Assembly: GCA_964370845.1 (NCBI GenBank)
Contig: CAYJLB010000005.1
Location: forward strand, 5,556-69,555
From: CAYJLB01 sp964370845
GTDB taxonomy: Bacteria; Bacillota; Clostridia; Oscillospirales; Ruminococcaceae
Direction of reading: 5' to 3'
Length of the DNA: 64,000 bases
The position numbers and the translations under genes were made by a program. Shown in pieces: positions 44,880-53,287 of the stretch (position 1 is the stretch's first letter; each line of letters begins with the position of its first letter). The notes under the pieces are model-generated. The model made no database searches and was not told the DNA's origin. It saw only the letters and a list, made by a program, of their open reading frames with translations.

Positions 44880-45350
44880 ATGGAATTACCAAAACGAAAA
44901 AATATTAGGTTAAAAGATTACGATTATTCGCAAAATGGTGTGTATTTTGTAACGATATGCGTTAAAAATAAAGAACCGTTATTGTGGAATGTAGGGGCGA
45001 CCTGTGGTCGTCCGTTAGTGAATAATCAAAACCTATCTGAATACGGAATAATTGTAAATGATGAAGTTGATAAATTAAATAATGTTTATGGTGAATTAGT
45101 AAATGTAGATAAATATGTTATTATGCCAAACCATATTCATTTATTAATTGTTTTGAACAATGGTATCGTGGTGGACGGACGACCACAGGTCGCCCCTACA
45201 ATATCACGAATAATAAAGCAATTCAAGGGTTCTATCACAAAACAAATTGGGTTCTCATTTTGGCAAAAATTTTTTTACGACCATATCGTTAGAAACGAAA
45301 AAGAATACTTTAAAATATGGGAATATATTGATACAAACCCAATAAAATAG
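44880..45350 (+). CDS. REP-associated tyrosine transposase (RAYT), HUH/Y1 family
   Basis: A 156-aa protein of the IS200-like Y1 family: RLKDYDYSQNGVYFVTICVK at the start, HUH motif MPNHIHLL (His 85 and 87) and a C-terminal candidate catalytic Tyr in KIWEYIDTNP. RAYTs are single-copy domesticated transposases linked to dispersed palindromic REP repeats. This gene contains two inverted copies of the window's most frequent repeat module in frame: 44991-45015 (read as VGATCGRP) and 45175-45200 (read as DGRPQVAPT). It sits 15 bases after subunit A and 45 before subunit B, in operon orientation, without visible terminal repeats of its own. Confidence 0.85.
   Translation: MELPKRKNIRLKDYDYSQNGVYFVTICVKNKEPLLWNVGATCGRPLVNNQNLSEYGIIVNDEVDKLNNVYGELVNVDKYVIMPNHIHLLIVLNNGIVVDGRPQVAPTISRIIKQFKGSITKQIGFSFWQKFFYDHIVRNEKEYFKIWEYIDTNPIK
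44991..45015 (+). repeat. Repeat module copy inside the RAYT gene (forward)
   Basis: gtaggggcgacctgtggtcg followed by tccgt, identical in its core to the copies near 17500 and 37920. It encodes VGATCGRP in the transposase frame. Confidence 0.9.
45175..45200 (-). repeat. Repeat module copy inside the RAYT gene (inverse)
   Basis: acggacgaccacaggtcgcc followed by cctaca, the reverse complement of the module at 44991. It encodes DGRPQVAPT. The two copies could pair into a large hairpin in the mRNA or single-stranded DNA. Confidence 0.9.
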
Positions 45351-45395
45351 GAACAGGATAGCTTATATACAATTTAATACAAGGAGGTTATAAAA

Positions 45396-46778
45396 ATGGG
45401 AATACAATATATGGGGCTGAGTGAAATAAACGGTCCTTTGGTTGTAATTGAAAATGTTGATGATATTGGATATGACGAAATCGCTACCATAAAAATGTCT
45501 AACGGAACGGAAAGACTGGGTAGAGTTGTTGAGGTTTCAAATGATAAGGCTGTCCTACAAGTTTTTGAGGGAACAAAAGGTTTATCTCTTGAAAATACTA
45601 CCACAAGATTTATTGGAAAGCCTATGGAAATGCCTCTTTCTACCGAAGTTTTGGGAAGAATTTTTAATGGGGCAGGCAAGCCTATTGACGGACTTGGAGA
45701 TATTTTCCCTGAAAAATATGCTGATGTAAACGGGCGACCGCTAAATCCTGTTGCTAGAAATTATCCTAGAAACTACATTAAGACAGGTATTTCTTCAATT
45801 GACGCACTTATGACTTTGATTAGGGGGCAAAAATTGCCTATTTTTTCAGGCTCTGGCATGTCCCACAATAAACTAGCTGTGCAAATTGTTCGACAAGCGC
45901 AAATTGCTGAGGAAAATGGACAAGAATTTGCGGTTATTTTCGGTGCAATGGGTGTAAAAAATGACGTTGCTGACTACTTTAAGCGAAGTTTTGAGGAAAC
46001 TGGAGTTTTGCAAAAAGTTGTAATGTTTCTGAACCTTTCAAATGACCCGATTATTGAGAGGATTTTGACTCCAAGATGTGCTTCCACAGTAGCTGAATAT
46101 CTAGCTTTTGAAAAAGATATGCATATTTTGGTTATTTTGACAGATATGTCCTCTTATGCGGAAGCTTTGCGTGAGTTTTCATCTTCAAAAGGGGAAATTC
46201 CAGGGCGTAAAGGTTACCCAGGTTACTTATACTCTGACCTTTCTTCAATTTATGAAAGAGCGGGAGTTGTTGAGGGTGCAAAGGGTTCAGTTACTCAAAT
46301 TCCAATTTTAACAATGCCAAATGACGATATAACTCACCCAGTACCCGATTTGACAGGATACATTACCGAGGGGCAAATTGTTTTAGACAGGCAGTTAGAC
46401 CAAACAGGAATTTACCCTTCAATCTCCGTTTTGCCATCTCTTTCAAGGCTTATGAAGGACGGAATAGGGGAAGATTACACTCGTGAAGACCATTCAATGG
46501 TAGCAAACCAGTTGTTTTCTGCTTATGCAAAGGTGCAAGATGCAAAGGCTTTAGCCTCTGTAATTGGTGAGGAAGAATTATCGCCAACGGACAAATCATA
46601 CATAATTTTTGGTGACAAGTTCGAAAAAACTTTCATTGCTCAAGATTTTAACAAGAGCAGAACTATTGAAGAAACTTTAGATTTAGGCTGGGAATTATTA
46701 TCATTGCTTCCTGTAACGGAATTAGACAGGGTTGATAGTGAGCATATTGAAAAGTATTATAAGGTTGAAAATAATTAA
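45396..46778 (+). CDS. ntpB: V-type ATPase regulatory subunit B
   Basis: A 460-aa non-catalytic nucleotide-binding subunit: QYMGLSEINGPLVVIENVD at the start, PIFSGSGMSHNKLAVQI in place of a full Walker A, EAFAVIFGAMGVKNDVADY-type region (FAVIFGAMGVKND), LTDMSSYAEALREFSSSKGE and PDLTGYITEGQIVLDRQL. AAGGAGG precedes the ATG. A terminator follows; the usual next gene, subunit D, is missing. Confidence 0.96.
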   Translation: MGIQYMGLSEINGPLVVIENVDDIGYDEIATIKMSNGTERLGRVVEVSNDKAVLQVFEGTKGLSLENTTTRFIGKPMEMPLSTEVLGRIFNGAGKPIDGLGDIFPEKYADVNGRPLNPVARNYPRNYIKTGISSIDALMTLIRGQKLPIFSGSGMSHNKLAVQIVRQAQIAEENGQEFAVIFGAMGVKNDVADYFKRSFEETGVLQKVVMFLNLSNDPIIERILTPRCASTVAEYLAFEKDMHILVILTDMSSYAEALREFSSSKGEIPGRKGYPGYLYSDLSSIYERAGVVEGAKGSVTQIPILTMPNDDITHPVPDLTGYITEGQIVLDRQLDQTGIYPSISVLPSLSRLMKDGIGEDYTREDHSMVANQLFSAYAKVQDAKALASVIGEEELSPTDKSYIIFGDKFEKTFIAQDFNKSRTIEETLDLGWELLSLLPVTELDRVDSEHIEKYYKVENN

Positions 46779-46785
46779 TAAATAA

Positions 46786-46825
46786 AAAATTGCAGAGAAT
46801 TATTTTTCAAATTCTCTGCAATTTT
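46786..46825 (+). terminator. Terminator of the V-ATPase operon
   Basis: A 15-bp stem (46786-46800 with 46811-46825), 10-nt loop, located 8 bases after the subunit B stop, with T-rich sequence after it. Confidence 0.85.
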
Positions 46826-46859
46826 AGTAGTTTTTGTTTTTATTTTGTTATTTATTTTT

Positions 46860-47050
46860 TATCGGACAAGGGCAAGCTTTGTCCCTACATAAATTATATT
46901 TTACAAAATGTTGAGTTCTTTTCATTTTCGGGAGGAGCAGAGCCCCTCCCCTACATCTCTGCCAGCATCACGTTGCTCTTGAAAAATCGCGTGCGACTAT
47001 CTTGCTCATTAAACAAATTACGGCGTGTCTGCCAGCGGGGGCTTCCCCGC
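46860..47050. repeat. Repeat cluster between the V-ATPase operon and the aminopeptidase gene
   Basis: atcggacaagggcaagcttt followed by gtccctac; cgggaggagcagagcccctc; a gcatcacgttgctcttg half palindrome; and gccagcgggggcttccccgc, which ends directly at the aminopeptidase stop codon. No gene is supported. Confidence 0.8.
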
Positions 47051-48286
47051 CTAGATTGACCAGTAGCCGTCTTTCATAATTTGAATTTCAGTTTTGTCAG
47101 ATTTAATTCCAACAATGTCCATATCCGAAGTTCCAACCATAACATCTTCGTGAATGGCACTGTAGTTTCCACCCATTTTTGCAAGTTCTTCCTCGGACAT
47201 TTTATCTCCGCCTTGAATATTAGTTGGGTAACAACGTCCAAATGCAATGTGGCAAGCTGCATTTTCATCATATAATGTGTTGTAATAAAGCAAACCACTC
47301 TTTCCAACTCCACTGCTGTTGTCAACGATTGCAATTTCACCAATGCGTTTTGCTCCCTCGTCAACAGTCATCATACTTTCAAGGATTTCTTGACCTTTTT
47401 CAGCGTGATATTCCACAACAACACCATCTTTAAATACAAAGTAAAAATTCTCGATAATGTCGCCATTGTAAATATATGGTTTTGACGCGTAAACTTTTCC
47501 GTTTACCCTCTCTTTATGTGGGCAAGTGAAAATTTCTTCTGTGGGAACGTTTGCGATAAAGCGATTTCCTTTATCTGTGTAGGAAACTCCACCGTCCCAA
47601 GTGTGTTTGTCAGCAAGCCCAACTGTTAAGTCAGTTCCGTTTGGTGCAGTCATTCTAATTGCTTCAAAATTATAGTCATTTAGCACTTTTCTGCGGTTTA
47701 CAGTCTTTTTGATGTATTCTTCCCACTCAGCTTCAGGGTTTCCACCTTTTACTCTTGCGCAAGTGAAAATTGCTTCCCACATAGCTTCTTCCCCTTCTTC
47801 CTTTGAAAGGTTAGGGAAAACTTTGCTAGTCCAGCTTTCGCTTGGTACAGCGGCAATTGTCCATTGTACACGGTCATTTATGATATAATCATAGAAATTT
47901 TTCATTGCTTTTTCGTTTGCAATAGCAGCAAGTTGTAGCTTCTTTTGGTCAAGTCCTTTGTATAGTTCAGGGTTTCTTGAAGTGATGCTAAGAAGTGCAG
48001 CACCGCCCTCAGATTCCATGTAATCAAGTTTCATACGTTCAATATGCGGTTTAACATCTTGTGCAACTTCTTCCGAGCAATGTTCCATTTTCATTCTTGA
48101 AAGTTGTTCATCATTATAGTGTACAACAACCTCCCTTGCACCATTTTCATAAGCAACTTTTGCACACATTTGAGCAAAATTCGCTGTTGTAATTGGAGCG
48201 TTAATAATTAAAGTTTGGTTTGGTTTTAATCCAGCCGCTGTTTTAACAGTAAAGTCAGCATATTTTTGCAATAAAATTTTATCCAT
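47051..48286 (-). CDS. Aminopeptidase, M29 (thermophilic/AmpS) family
   Basis: A 411-aa metallo-exopeptidase. N-terminal domain from YADFTVKTAAGLKPNQTLII; candidate metal ligands in the C-terminal domain are Glu in VPTEEIFTCP, Glu in RIGEIAIVDNSSGV, His in CHIAFGRCYPTN, His in YSAIHEDVMVGTSDMDI and the following Asp. The length is usual for AmpS/PepS, which remove N-terminal residues from peptides in the cytoplasm. The gene ends GYWSI-TAG and the repeat GGCGGGGAAGCCCCCGC starts at the stop. Upstream lies a tRNA gene on the same strand. Confidence 0.9.
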   Translation of the reverse strand: MDKILLQKYADFTVKTAAGLKPNQTLIINAPITTANFAQMCAKVAYENGAREVVVHYNDEQLSRMKMEHCSEEVAQDVKPHIERMKLDYMESEGGAALLSITSRNPELYKGLDQKKLQLAAIANEKAMKNFYDYIINDRVQWTIAAVPSESWTSKVFPNLSKEEGEEAMWEAIFTCARVKGGNPEAEWEEYIKKTVNRRKVLNDYNFEAIRMTAPNGTDLTVGLADKHTWDGGVSYTDKGNRFIANVPTEEIFTCPHKERVNGKVYASKPYIYNGDIIENFYFVFKDGVVVEYHAEKGQEILESMMTVDEGAKRIGEIAIVDNSSGVGKSGLLYYNTLYDENAACHIAFGRCYPTNIQGGDKMSEEELAKMGGNYSAIHEDVMVGTSDMDIVGIKSDKTEIQIMKDGYWSI

Positions 48287-48335
48287 TTAAAATCAATCCT
48301 TTCATTATTTAGGTAAAGACACAATATTAAAAAAA

Positions 48336-48363
48336 TCACGTTCCTACAAAAGTAGAAACGTGA
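48336..48363 (-). terminator. Terminator after tRNA-Gln
   Basis: A 12-bp stem (48336-48347 with 48352-48363, one G-U pair on the minus strand) followed by a T run on the minus strand. Confidence 0.75.
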
Positions 48364-48388
48364 CCATACTTCCGACCCTTAGGTCGAT

Positions 48389-48463
48389 TGGCTGGGATAG
48401 AAGGATTTGAACCTTCGAATGACGGAGTCAAAGTCCGTTGCCTTACCGCTTGGCGATATCCCA
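48389..48463 (-). tRNA. tRNA-Gln (UUG)
   Basis: On the minus strand the acceptor TGGGATA pairs with TATCCCA, followed by discriminator G and an encoded CCA (48391-48389). The D-arm region is GCCAAGCGGTAAGGC. The anticodon stem ACGGA/TCCGT holds the loop CTTTGAC, so the anticodon is TTG at 48431-48429 (Gln, reading CAA). The T-arm is GAAGGTTCAAATCCTTC. 72 nt without CCA. Confidence 0.97.
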
Positions 48464-48653
48464 ATAGAACGTTATTTATTATATCAGATATTTTCATAAA
48501 TTGCAATAGAAAAACGCAACTTTTTTTACTTTTTACCTTTTGAATATAATTATAGTAAATTTTAAAAGAATTTTACCACATTTTTACAAATTTCGCACTT
48601 CTGTAATTATATTATAGGTTAAGATTGATGTTTTATGCAGTGAAATAATTTAT

Positions 48654-48706
48654 TTTACATTAATTTAACATTAGATTGCTTATAAATTTTACATTCGTAG
48701 TATAGA
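48654..48706 (+). promoter_or_regulatory. Candidate PhoP-type boxes and promoter of pstB-phoU-phoBR
   Basis: TTTACA (48654), TTAACA (48665) and TTTACA (48688) lie at 11- and 23-base steps on the same face, followed by a -10-like TATAGA at 48701. This resembles the direct TT(A/T)ACA repeats with 11-bp period bound by PhoP in Bacillus. A further pair, TTTACC (48572) and TTTACA (48583), lies upstream with the same period. Confidence 0.5.
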
Positions 48707-48756
48707 ATTTATTCTGATATGTTAGGTGAACAGAAATATAATAAAAGGAGTTACTA

Positions 48757-49506
48757 ATGAATAAATTAGAAATCAAAGGCTTGAACTTATACTACGAACA
48801 ATTTCAAGCGTTAAAAAATGTTAACTTGGACGTAAAAGAAAAGGAAATTATGGCTTTTATCGGTCCCTCTGGTTGTGGTAAATCCACCCTACTTAAATCA
48901 ATCAATAGAATGAATGATTTAGTTGAGGGTTGTAAAATTACAGGAAGCATTACTCTTGATGGTGAGGATATTTTCGGTAATATGGACGTAAACTTACTTA
49001 GAAAAAGAGTTGGTATGGTTTTCCAAAAACCTAATCCATTCCCTATGAGTGTTTATGATAATATCGCTTATGGACCTCGTGTTCACGGCATTAAAAATAG
49101 AGCGAAACTTGATGAAATTGTTGAAACTTCACTTAAAAATGCTGCTATTTGGGACGAAGTTAAAGATAGACTTAAAAAGTCTGCTCTTGGACTTTCTGGT
49201 GGACAACAACAACGTCTTTGTATTGCTAGAGCTTTAGCTGTTGAACCTGAAGTTTTATTAATGGACGAACCTACATCTGCACTTGACCCTATTAGTACTT
49301 CAAAAATTGAAGACTTAGCTATTGAATTAAAAGAAAAATACACAATCGTAATTGTTACTCATAATATGCAGCAAGCTACTAGAATTTCCGATAGAACTGC
49401 TTTCTTTTTACTTGGTGAAATTATTGAAATGAACGACACTGAAAGTTTATTCTCAAAACCAATGCAAAAAAAGACAGAGGACTATATTACAGGACGTTTT
49501 GGGTAA
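48757..49506 (+). CDS. pstB: Phosphate ABC transporter ATP-binding protein
   Basis: A 249-aa ABC ATPase with Walker A GPSGCGKSTLLKSINRMNDL, the PstB-type VGMVFQKPNPFPMSVYDNIAYGPR Q-loop region, signature LSGGQQQRLCIARALA and Walker B VLLMDEPTSALDP. It energises uptake of phosphate through PstCA. The genes pstS, pstC and pstA are not in front of it as usual; a tRNA gene on the other strand is its upstream neighbour. phoU, phoB and phoR follow. Confidence 0.95.
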   Translation: MNKLEIKGLNLYYEQFQALKNVNLDVKEKEIMAFIGPSGCGKSTLLKSINRMNDLVEGCKITGSITLDGEDIFGNMDVNLLRKRVGMVFQKPNPFPMSVYDNIAYGPRVHGIKNRAKLDEIVETSLKNAAIWDEVKDRLKKSALGLSGGQQQRLCIARALAVEPEVLLMDEPTSALDPISTSKIEDLAIELKEKYTIVIVTHNMQQATRISDRTAFFLLGEIIEMNDTESLFSKPMQKKTEDYITGRFG

Positions 49507-49560
49507 CCGCATATTTTTGTTACAAGTTAAAATTTTATTAGAAGAAAGGATTTATATTAA

Positions 49561-50214
49561 ATGAGAAATAAATTTGATAATGAATTAATCGAGTTAAATA
49601 ATAACCTTACACATATGGGAGCTTTATGTGAAAATGCAATCACTCTTGCTATAGAAGCTCTTTTAGACGGAAATTCTGAGAAACTTAAACAAGTTTCTGT
49701 TCTTGAAAATCAAATTGATGAAAAGGAAAGAATTATTGAAAGTCAATGTTTAAGATTGATTTTACAACAACAACCAATTGCTACTGATTTAAGAGTAATT
49801 TCTGCTGCATTAAAAATGATTACTGATATTGAGAGAATTGGTGACCAAGCATTTGACATTGCTTCACTTTCAAAATACACTCAAATTGGTAATATTCCAA
49901 ACCTTTCACACATTAAACAAATGGCTGAAGAAACTGTTAAAATGGTTAAAGACTCAATCGAAGCCTTTGTTAAAAGAGATGAAGCACTTGCGAAAGAAGT
50001 TATGGAATATGACGATAAAATCGATGAATTATTCCATATAGTGAAAAAAGATATTCTTGATGCAATTAAAACAGGTAAGGCTGATGATAGTGAATCAATT
50101 ATAGATATTCTTATGATAGCAAAATATTTTGAAAAGATTGGCGACCATGCAACTAATATTGCCGAGTGGGTAGTCTTCACCGTTACTGGTGTTCATAAGG
50201 GGGAAGTTAAGTGA
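49561..50214 (+). CDS. phoU: Phosphate-signalling protein PhoU
   Basis: A 217-aa all-helical protein made of two PhoU repeats, each with the E/DxxxD-type motif: MITDIERIGDQAFDIA (first) and KYFEKIGDHATNIAEWVV (second). It binds metals and connects the Pst transporter to the PhoR kinase, turning off the response when phosphate is ample. Its TGA overlaps the GTG of the response regulator. Confidence 0.95.
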   Translation: MRNKFDNELIELNNNLTHMGALCENAITLAIEALLDGNSEKLKQVSVLENQIDEKERIIESQCLRLILQQQPIATDLRVISAALKMITDIERIGDQAFDIASLSKYTQIGNIPNLSHIKQMAEETVKMVKDSIEAFVKRDEALAKEVMEYDDKIDELFHIVKKDILDAIKTGKADDSESIIDILMIAKYFEKIGDHATNIAEWVVFTVTGVHKGEVK

Positions 50215-50885
50215 TAGCAATTATCGAAGATGATAATAACATCAGAGAGCTTGTTTGCTACACTTTGAAAAACACAGGCTTTGAGGCAGTTGGTTTCGAC
50301 TGCGCAAAGCCTTTTTTCGAAAGTTTAGAGGACAGTATTCCTGATTTACTTATTTTAGACATTATGCTTCCAGGGGAAGATGGAATTTCTATTTTAAAAA
50401 GACTTAAATTGAGTGAGAAAACTAAGAATATTCCTGTAATTATGCTTACTGCGAAATCTACTGAATATGACAAGGTTACAGGCCTTGACAGCGGTGCTGA
50501 TGATTATTTAGTTAAGCCTTTTGGTATGATGGAACTTGTATCAAGGATTAAGGCTTTGCTTCGTCGTTGTGGAAAAAATACAACGGACATTCATATTTAT
50601 CAAAACGTTGCCCTTGACAAAACTGCTCATATTGTAACTGTTCAAGGTAAGCAAGTTGACCTCACTTTAAAAGAGTATAGCTTACTTTTAGTGCTTCTTG
50701 AAAACAAAGAGAGAGTGCTTACTCGTGATATGTTGTTACAAAAAATTTGGGGCTATGATTTTGACGGTGAAACGAGAACTGTTGACGTGCATATAAGAAC
50801 TTTGCGTACAAAACTTGGCTCTGAGGGTGACATTATAGAAACAATTCGTGGCGTTGGCTACAAAATTGGAGGGAGTAAATGGTAA
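50211..50885 (+). CDS. phoB: Phosphate response regulator (PhoB/PhoP, OmpR family)
   Basis: A 224-aa protein. Receiver domain with the acidic pair EDD near the start, phospho-acceptor Asp in LLILDIMLPGEDG (about residue 51), Thr in MLTAKS and Lys in DYLVKPFG; then an OmpR-type winged helix (VDLTLKEYSLLLVLLENKER, RTVDVHIRTLRTKLG, IRGVGYKI). The GTG start overlaps the phoU stop and the 3' end overlaps phoR by 7 bases. Confidence 0.93.
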   Translation: MIAIIEDDNNIRELVCYTLKNTGFEAVGFDCAKPFFESLEDSIPDLLILDIMLPGEDGISILKRLKLSEKTKNIPVIMLTAKSTEYDKVTGLDSGADDYLVKPFGMMELVSRIKALLRRCGKNTTDIHIYQNVALDKTAHIVTVQGKQVDLTLKEYSLLLVLLENKERVLTRDMLLQKIWGYDFDGETRTVDVHIRTLRTKLGSEGDIIETIRGVGYKIGGSKW

Positions 50886-52231
50886 AGAGATTTCTTGCTA
50901 CCATTTTAATTCTCGGGGGGATTATCTCAATAATTTTCCTTGTTGCTTCAATTGTGATAATTTGTTTGATTGCCCCCGAAAATGGTGAGCAATATATAAC
51001 TGCAATTATTTTAGTTTTTTTAGCTGTGGTATTAAGCTTAATTTTTTCAGCAAGAAAAATTTCTAAAAGTGCTGAAAGAAAAATTCACAAAGCAATAAAA
51101 AAGTTAAACTTAGATAAGCCTTTAGATTTTCACGAAATTGAGGAATTATCACCTGTTCTTGTGGAAATTGACAAAAGAAACAAAAAGCTGAAAAAACAAG
51201 CAGAAATTAGCGATAGAAAGACTACAGAAGTAAATTATATCCGTGAAAATGTAAGCGAGGGTATCATTTTTATTAATCACAAGGGAATTGTACTTTATGC
51301 GAATAAAATTGCTAAAAGGCTTTTATCTTGTAATGAAAATGAATTTTATCTTGATTATTGTAGGATTATGGAGTATCGAACTGTTGTGGAAAAGGCTTTA
51401 AAAGGGGAAAAATCCTACCTTAAATTTACTGTGGATAATTTAATTTATGGAATTAAAGCAAACACCATAAGTCGTGGGTCGCTAGGCTTTGATTTATGTC
51501 TTTTTATAAACGATATTACCGAGGAAGAAAATATGCAGAAGATGCGACAAGAGTTTACTGCAAATGTTTCTCACGAGTTAAAAACCCCACTTACTTCTAT
51601 TTTAGGGAGTGCTGAAATAATTCAAAGTGGAATTGCGCCACCTCAAGACGTTCCTCATTTTGTGGGGAAAATTTATTCCGAGGCAAAGCGATTACTTGCG
51701 TTAATTGAAGATATAATCAAACTTTCAAGGCTTGATGAAAATAAAATTTCTGCCCAGTTTGAAAAAATTAGCTTAAAAACTACTTGCGAAAATGTTAAGT
51801 TTTTGCTTGAAGAAAAAGCTAGTGTAAGAAATGTTTCTTTATCCGTTGAATGTGATGAGGACGTGTTTATAATGGGTTATCCTGTGGTTATTCAAGAAAT
51901 GATTTATAACCTTAGCGAAAATGCAATTAAGTACAATAAAGTTGGGGGAAGTGTAAATATTTCTGCTCAAAATAGTGCTGGGGAAGTTGTTGTAACTATT
52001 TCAGATACAGGGATTGGAATTCCTAAAGAGGACATTTCACGGGTGTTTGAGCGGTTTTATCGTGTGGATAAAAGCCATTGTAAATATTCAAATTTAGATA
52101 GCGAAGTAGGGGGAACAGGGCTTGGTCTCTCTATTGTAAAGCATGGTGCACAAATTCATAACGCTACAATTGACCTTGAAAGTGAAATTGGAATTGGCAC
52201 TAAAATTAAAATTAGATTTAATGAAATTTAA
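50879..52231 (+). CDS. phoR: Phosphate sensor histidine kinase
   Basis: A 450-aa membrane kinase. Two helices near the N-terminus (about 6-30 and 36-56), a PAS-like region (VSEGIIFINHKGIVLYANKI), HisKA with the phospho-acceptor His in FTANVSHELKTPLTSI, and a HATPase domain with NLSENAIKYNK (N box), ISDTGIGIPKED (G1) and GGTGLGLSIVKHG (G2). It lacks a large extracellular sensor, which fits control through PhoU/Pst. It overlaps phoB and is followed by a terminator. Confidence 0.93.
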   Translation: MVKRFLATILILGGIISIIFLVASIVIICLIAPENGEQYITAIILVFLAVVLSLIFSARKISKSAERKIHKAIKKLNLDKPLDFHEIEELSPVLVEIDKRNKKLKKQAEISDRKTTEVNYIRENVSEGIIFINHKGIVLYANKIAKRLLSCNENEFYLDYCRIMEYRTVVEKALKGEKSYLKFTVDNLIYGIKANTISRGSLGFDLCLFINDITEEENMQKMRQEFTANVSHELKTPLTSILGSAEIIQSGIAPPQDVPHFVGKIYSEAKRLLALIEDIIKLSRLDENKISAQFEKISLKTTCENVKFLLEEKASVRNVSLSVECDEDVFIMGYPVVIQEMIYNLSENAIKYNKVGGSVNISAQNSAGEVVVTISDTGIGIPKEDISRVFERFYRVDKSHCKYSNLDSEVGGTGLGLSIVKHGAQIHNATIDLESEIGIGTKIKIRFNEI

Positions 52232-52242
52232 TACATTAATTT

Positions 52243-52284
52243 GATTGTAACAAAGATTTTTTCTTTCGTTGCAATCTTTTTTTT
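52243..52284 (+). terminator. Terminator after phoR
   Basis: gattgtaac (52243-52251) pairs with gttgcaatc (one G-T pair) around an inner aaaga/tcttt stem, followed by eight Ts. Confidence 0.85.
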
Positions 52285-52342
52285 GACAAAAATAACAATA
52301 ATATTACAATTATTACAATTTGATTAATTTATTGAATTAATA

Positions 52343-52371
52343 TTGTAAAATCTGGCTAAACGTGTTATACT
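52343..52371 (+). promoter_or_regulatory. Promoter of the ABC/CARDB operon
   Basis: TTGTAA (52343-52348), 17-nt spacer, TATACT (52366-52371), 33 bases before the start codon. Confidence 0.65.
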
Positions 52372-52404
52372 TGAAAAGATGATTTAGAAAGGAATAGGTA
52401 GTTT

Positions 52405-53268
52405 ATGGATAAAGAGAAAAAGAGCAAACCTGAAAAACCTCTTATTAAAGTCACCGACTTGCGGAAAGTTTATCGTCTTGGAAAAGAAAAAGTTGTAGCT
52501 TTAAATGGGGTGTCCTTTGAAATAAAAAGGGGCGAAATTTGCTGTCTTTTAGGTACTTCTGGTTCGGGTAAGTCTACTTTGTTAAATATGCTTGCTGGAC
52601 TTGAAAAGCCCACAAAAGGCACAATTGTTATTGACAACGCTAAAATTCATACATTAAACGAAAAAAAACTTGCAATTTTTAGACAAAAGAATATGGGATT
52701 TGTCTTTCAATCTTATAATTTGCTTACTAATTTAACCGCTCTTGACAACGTTGCTTTGCCTCTTGCGTTTAGGGGAATTCCTAAAGTTATTAGAAGTAAA
52801 AAAGCTAAAATTATGCTGAAAAAAGTAGGGCTTGGACAAAGATATAAACACAGGCCTACTCAAATGAGTGGTGGACAGCAACAACGTGTTGGTATTGCAA
52901 GAGCTTTCGTTGCAAAGCCTCAAATTGTCTTTGCCGATGAGCCAACGGGAAACCTTGATTCTCGTACAACTATCGAAGTTATGGAAATGATGGTGGAAAT
53001 GGCTAGGAAAAATAACCAAACTTTGATTATTGTTACCCATGATAAAGAAATTTCCGAATATTCTGACAAGGTCTTTCATATTATAGACGGAAATATTGAC
53101 AAAATGTATGACAATATCGCAAAAGATAAAAAAGAAAAAATGGCACAAACTATAAAAGAAAATGCCGAAATTGCGGATATTGTTGAAACTATAAATGAAA
53201 ATACCCAAGTAGAAATGGAAAACAACGGAGAAAAAGAAACTCCTTTGGTTGAAGCTACTTCGCTATAA
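52405..53268 (+). CDS. ABC transporter ATP-binding protein (MacB/LolD type)
   Basis: A 287-aa ATPase: KVTDLRKVYRLGKEKVVALN, Walker A GTSGSGKST, Q loop MGFVFQSYNLLTNLTALDNV, signature MSGGQQQRVGIARAF, Walker B VFADEPTGNLDSRT. This subgroup drives mechanotransmission or lipoprotein/peptide export with FtsX-like permeases rather than classical import. The C-terminal 50 residues (from about 235) are a Glu/Lys/Asn-rich extension. The permease lies two genes downstream, separated by a CARDB-type surface protein. Confidence 0.9.
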   Translation: MDKEKKSKPEKPLIKVTDLRKVYRLGKEKVVALNGVSFEIKRGEICCLLGTSGSGKSTLLNMLAGLEKPTKGTIVIDNAKIHTLNEKKLAIFRQKNMGFVFQSYNLLTNLTALDNVALPLAFRGIPKVIRSKKAKIMLKKVGLGQRYKHRPTQMSGGQQQRVGIARAFVAKPQIVFADEPTGNLDSRTTIEVMEMMVEMARKNNQTLIIVTHDKEISEYSDKVFHIIDGNIDKMYDNIAKDKKEKMAQTIKENAEIADIVETINENTQVEMENNGEKETPLVEATSL

Positions 53269-53287
53269 AGAAAGGAAAAAATTATTT

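Noticed and set aside
44880..45350. Complete insertion sequence of the IS200/IS605 type
   Set aside because: There is no tnpB, no hairpin ends near the gene borders, and the RAYT-type N-terminus and close fit between operon genes favour a domesticated transposase.
46790..47059. Open frame downstream of subunit B (candidate subunit D)
   Set aside because: It covers the terminator and repeat modules and has no similarity to the coiled-coil subunit D.
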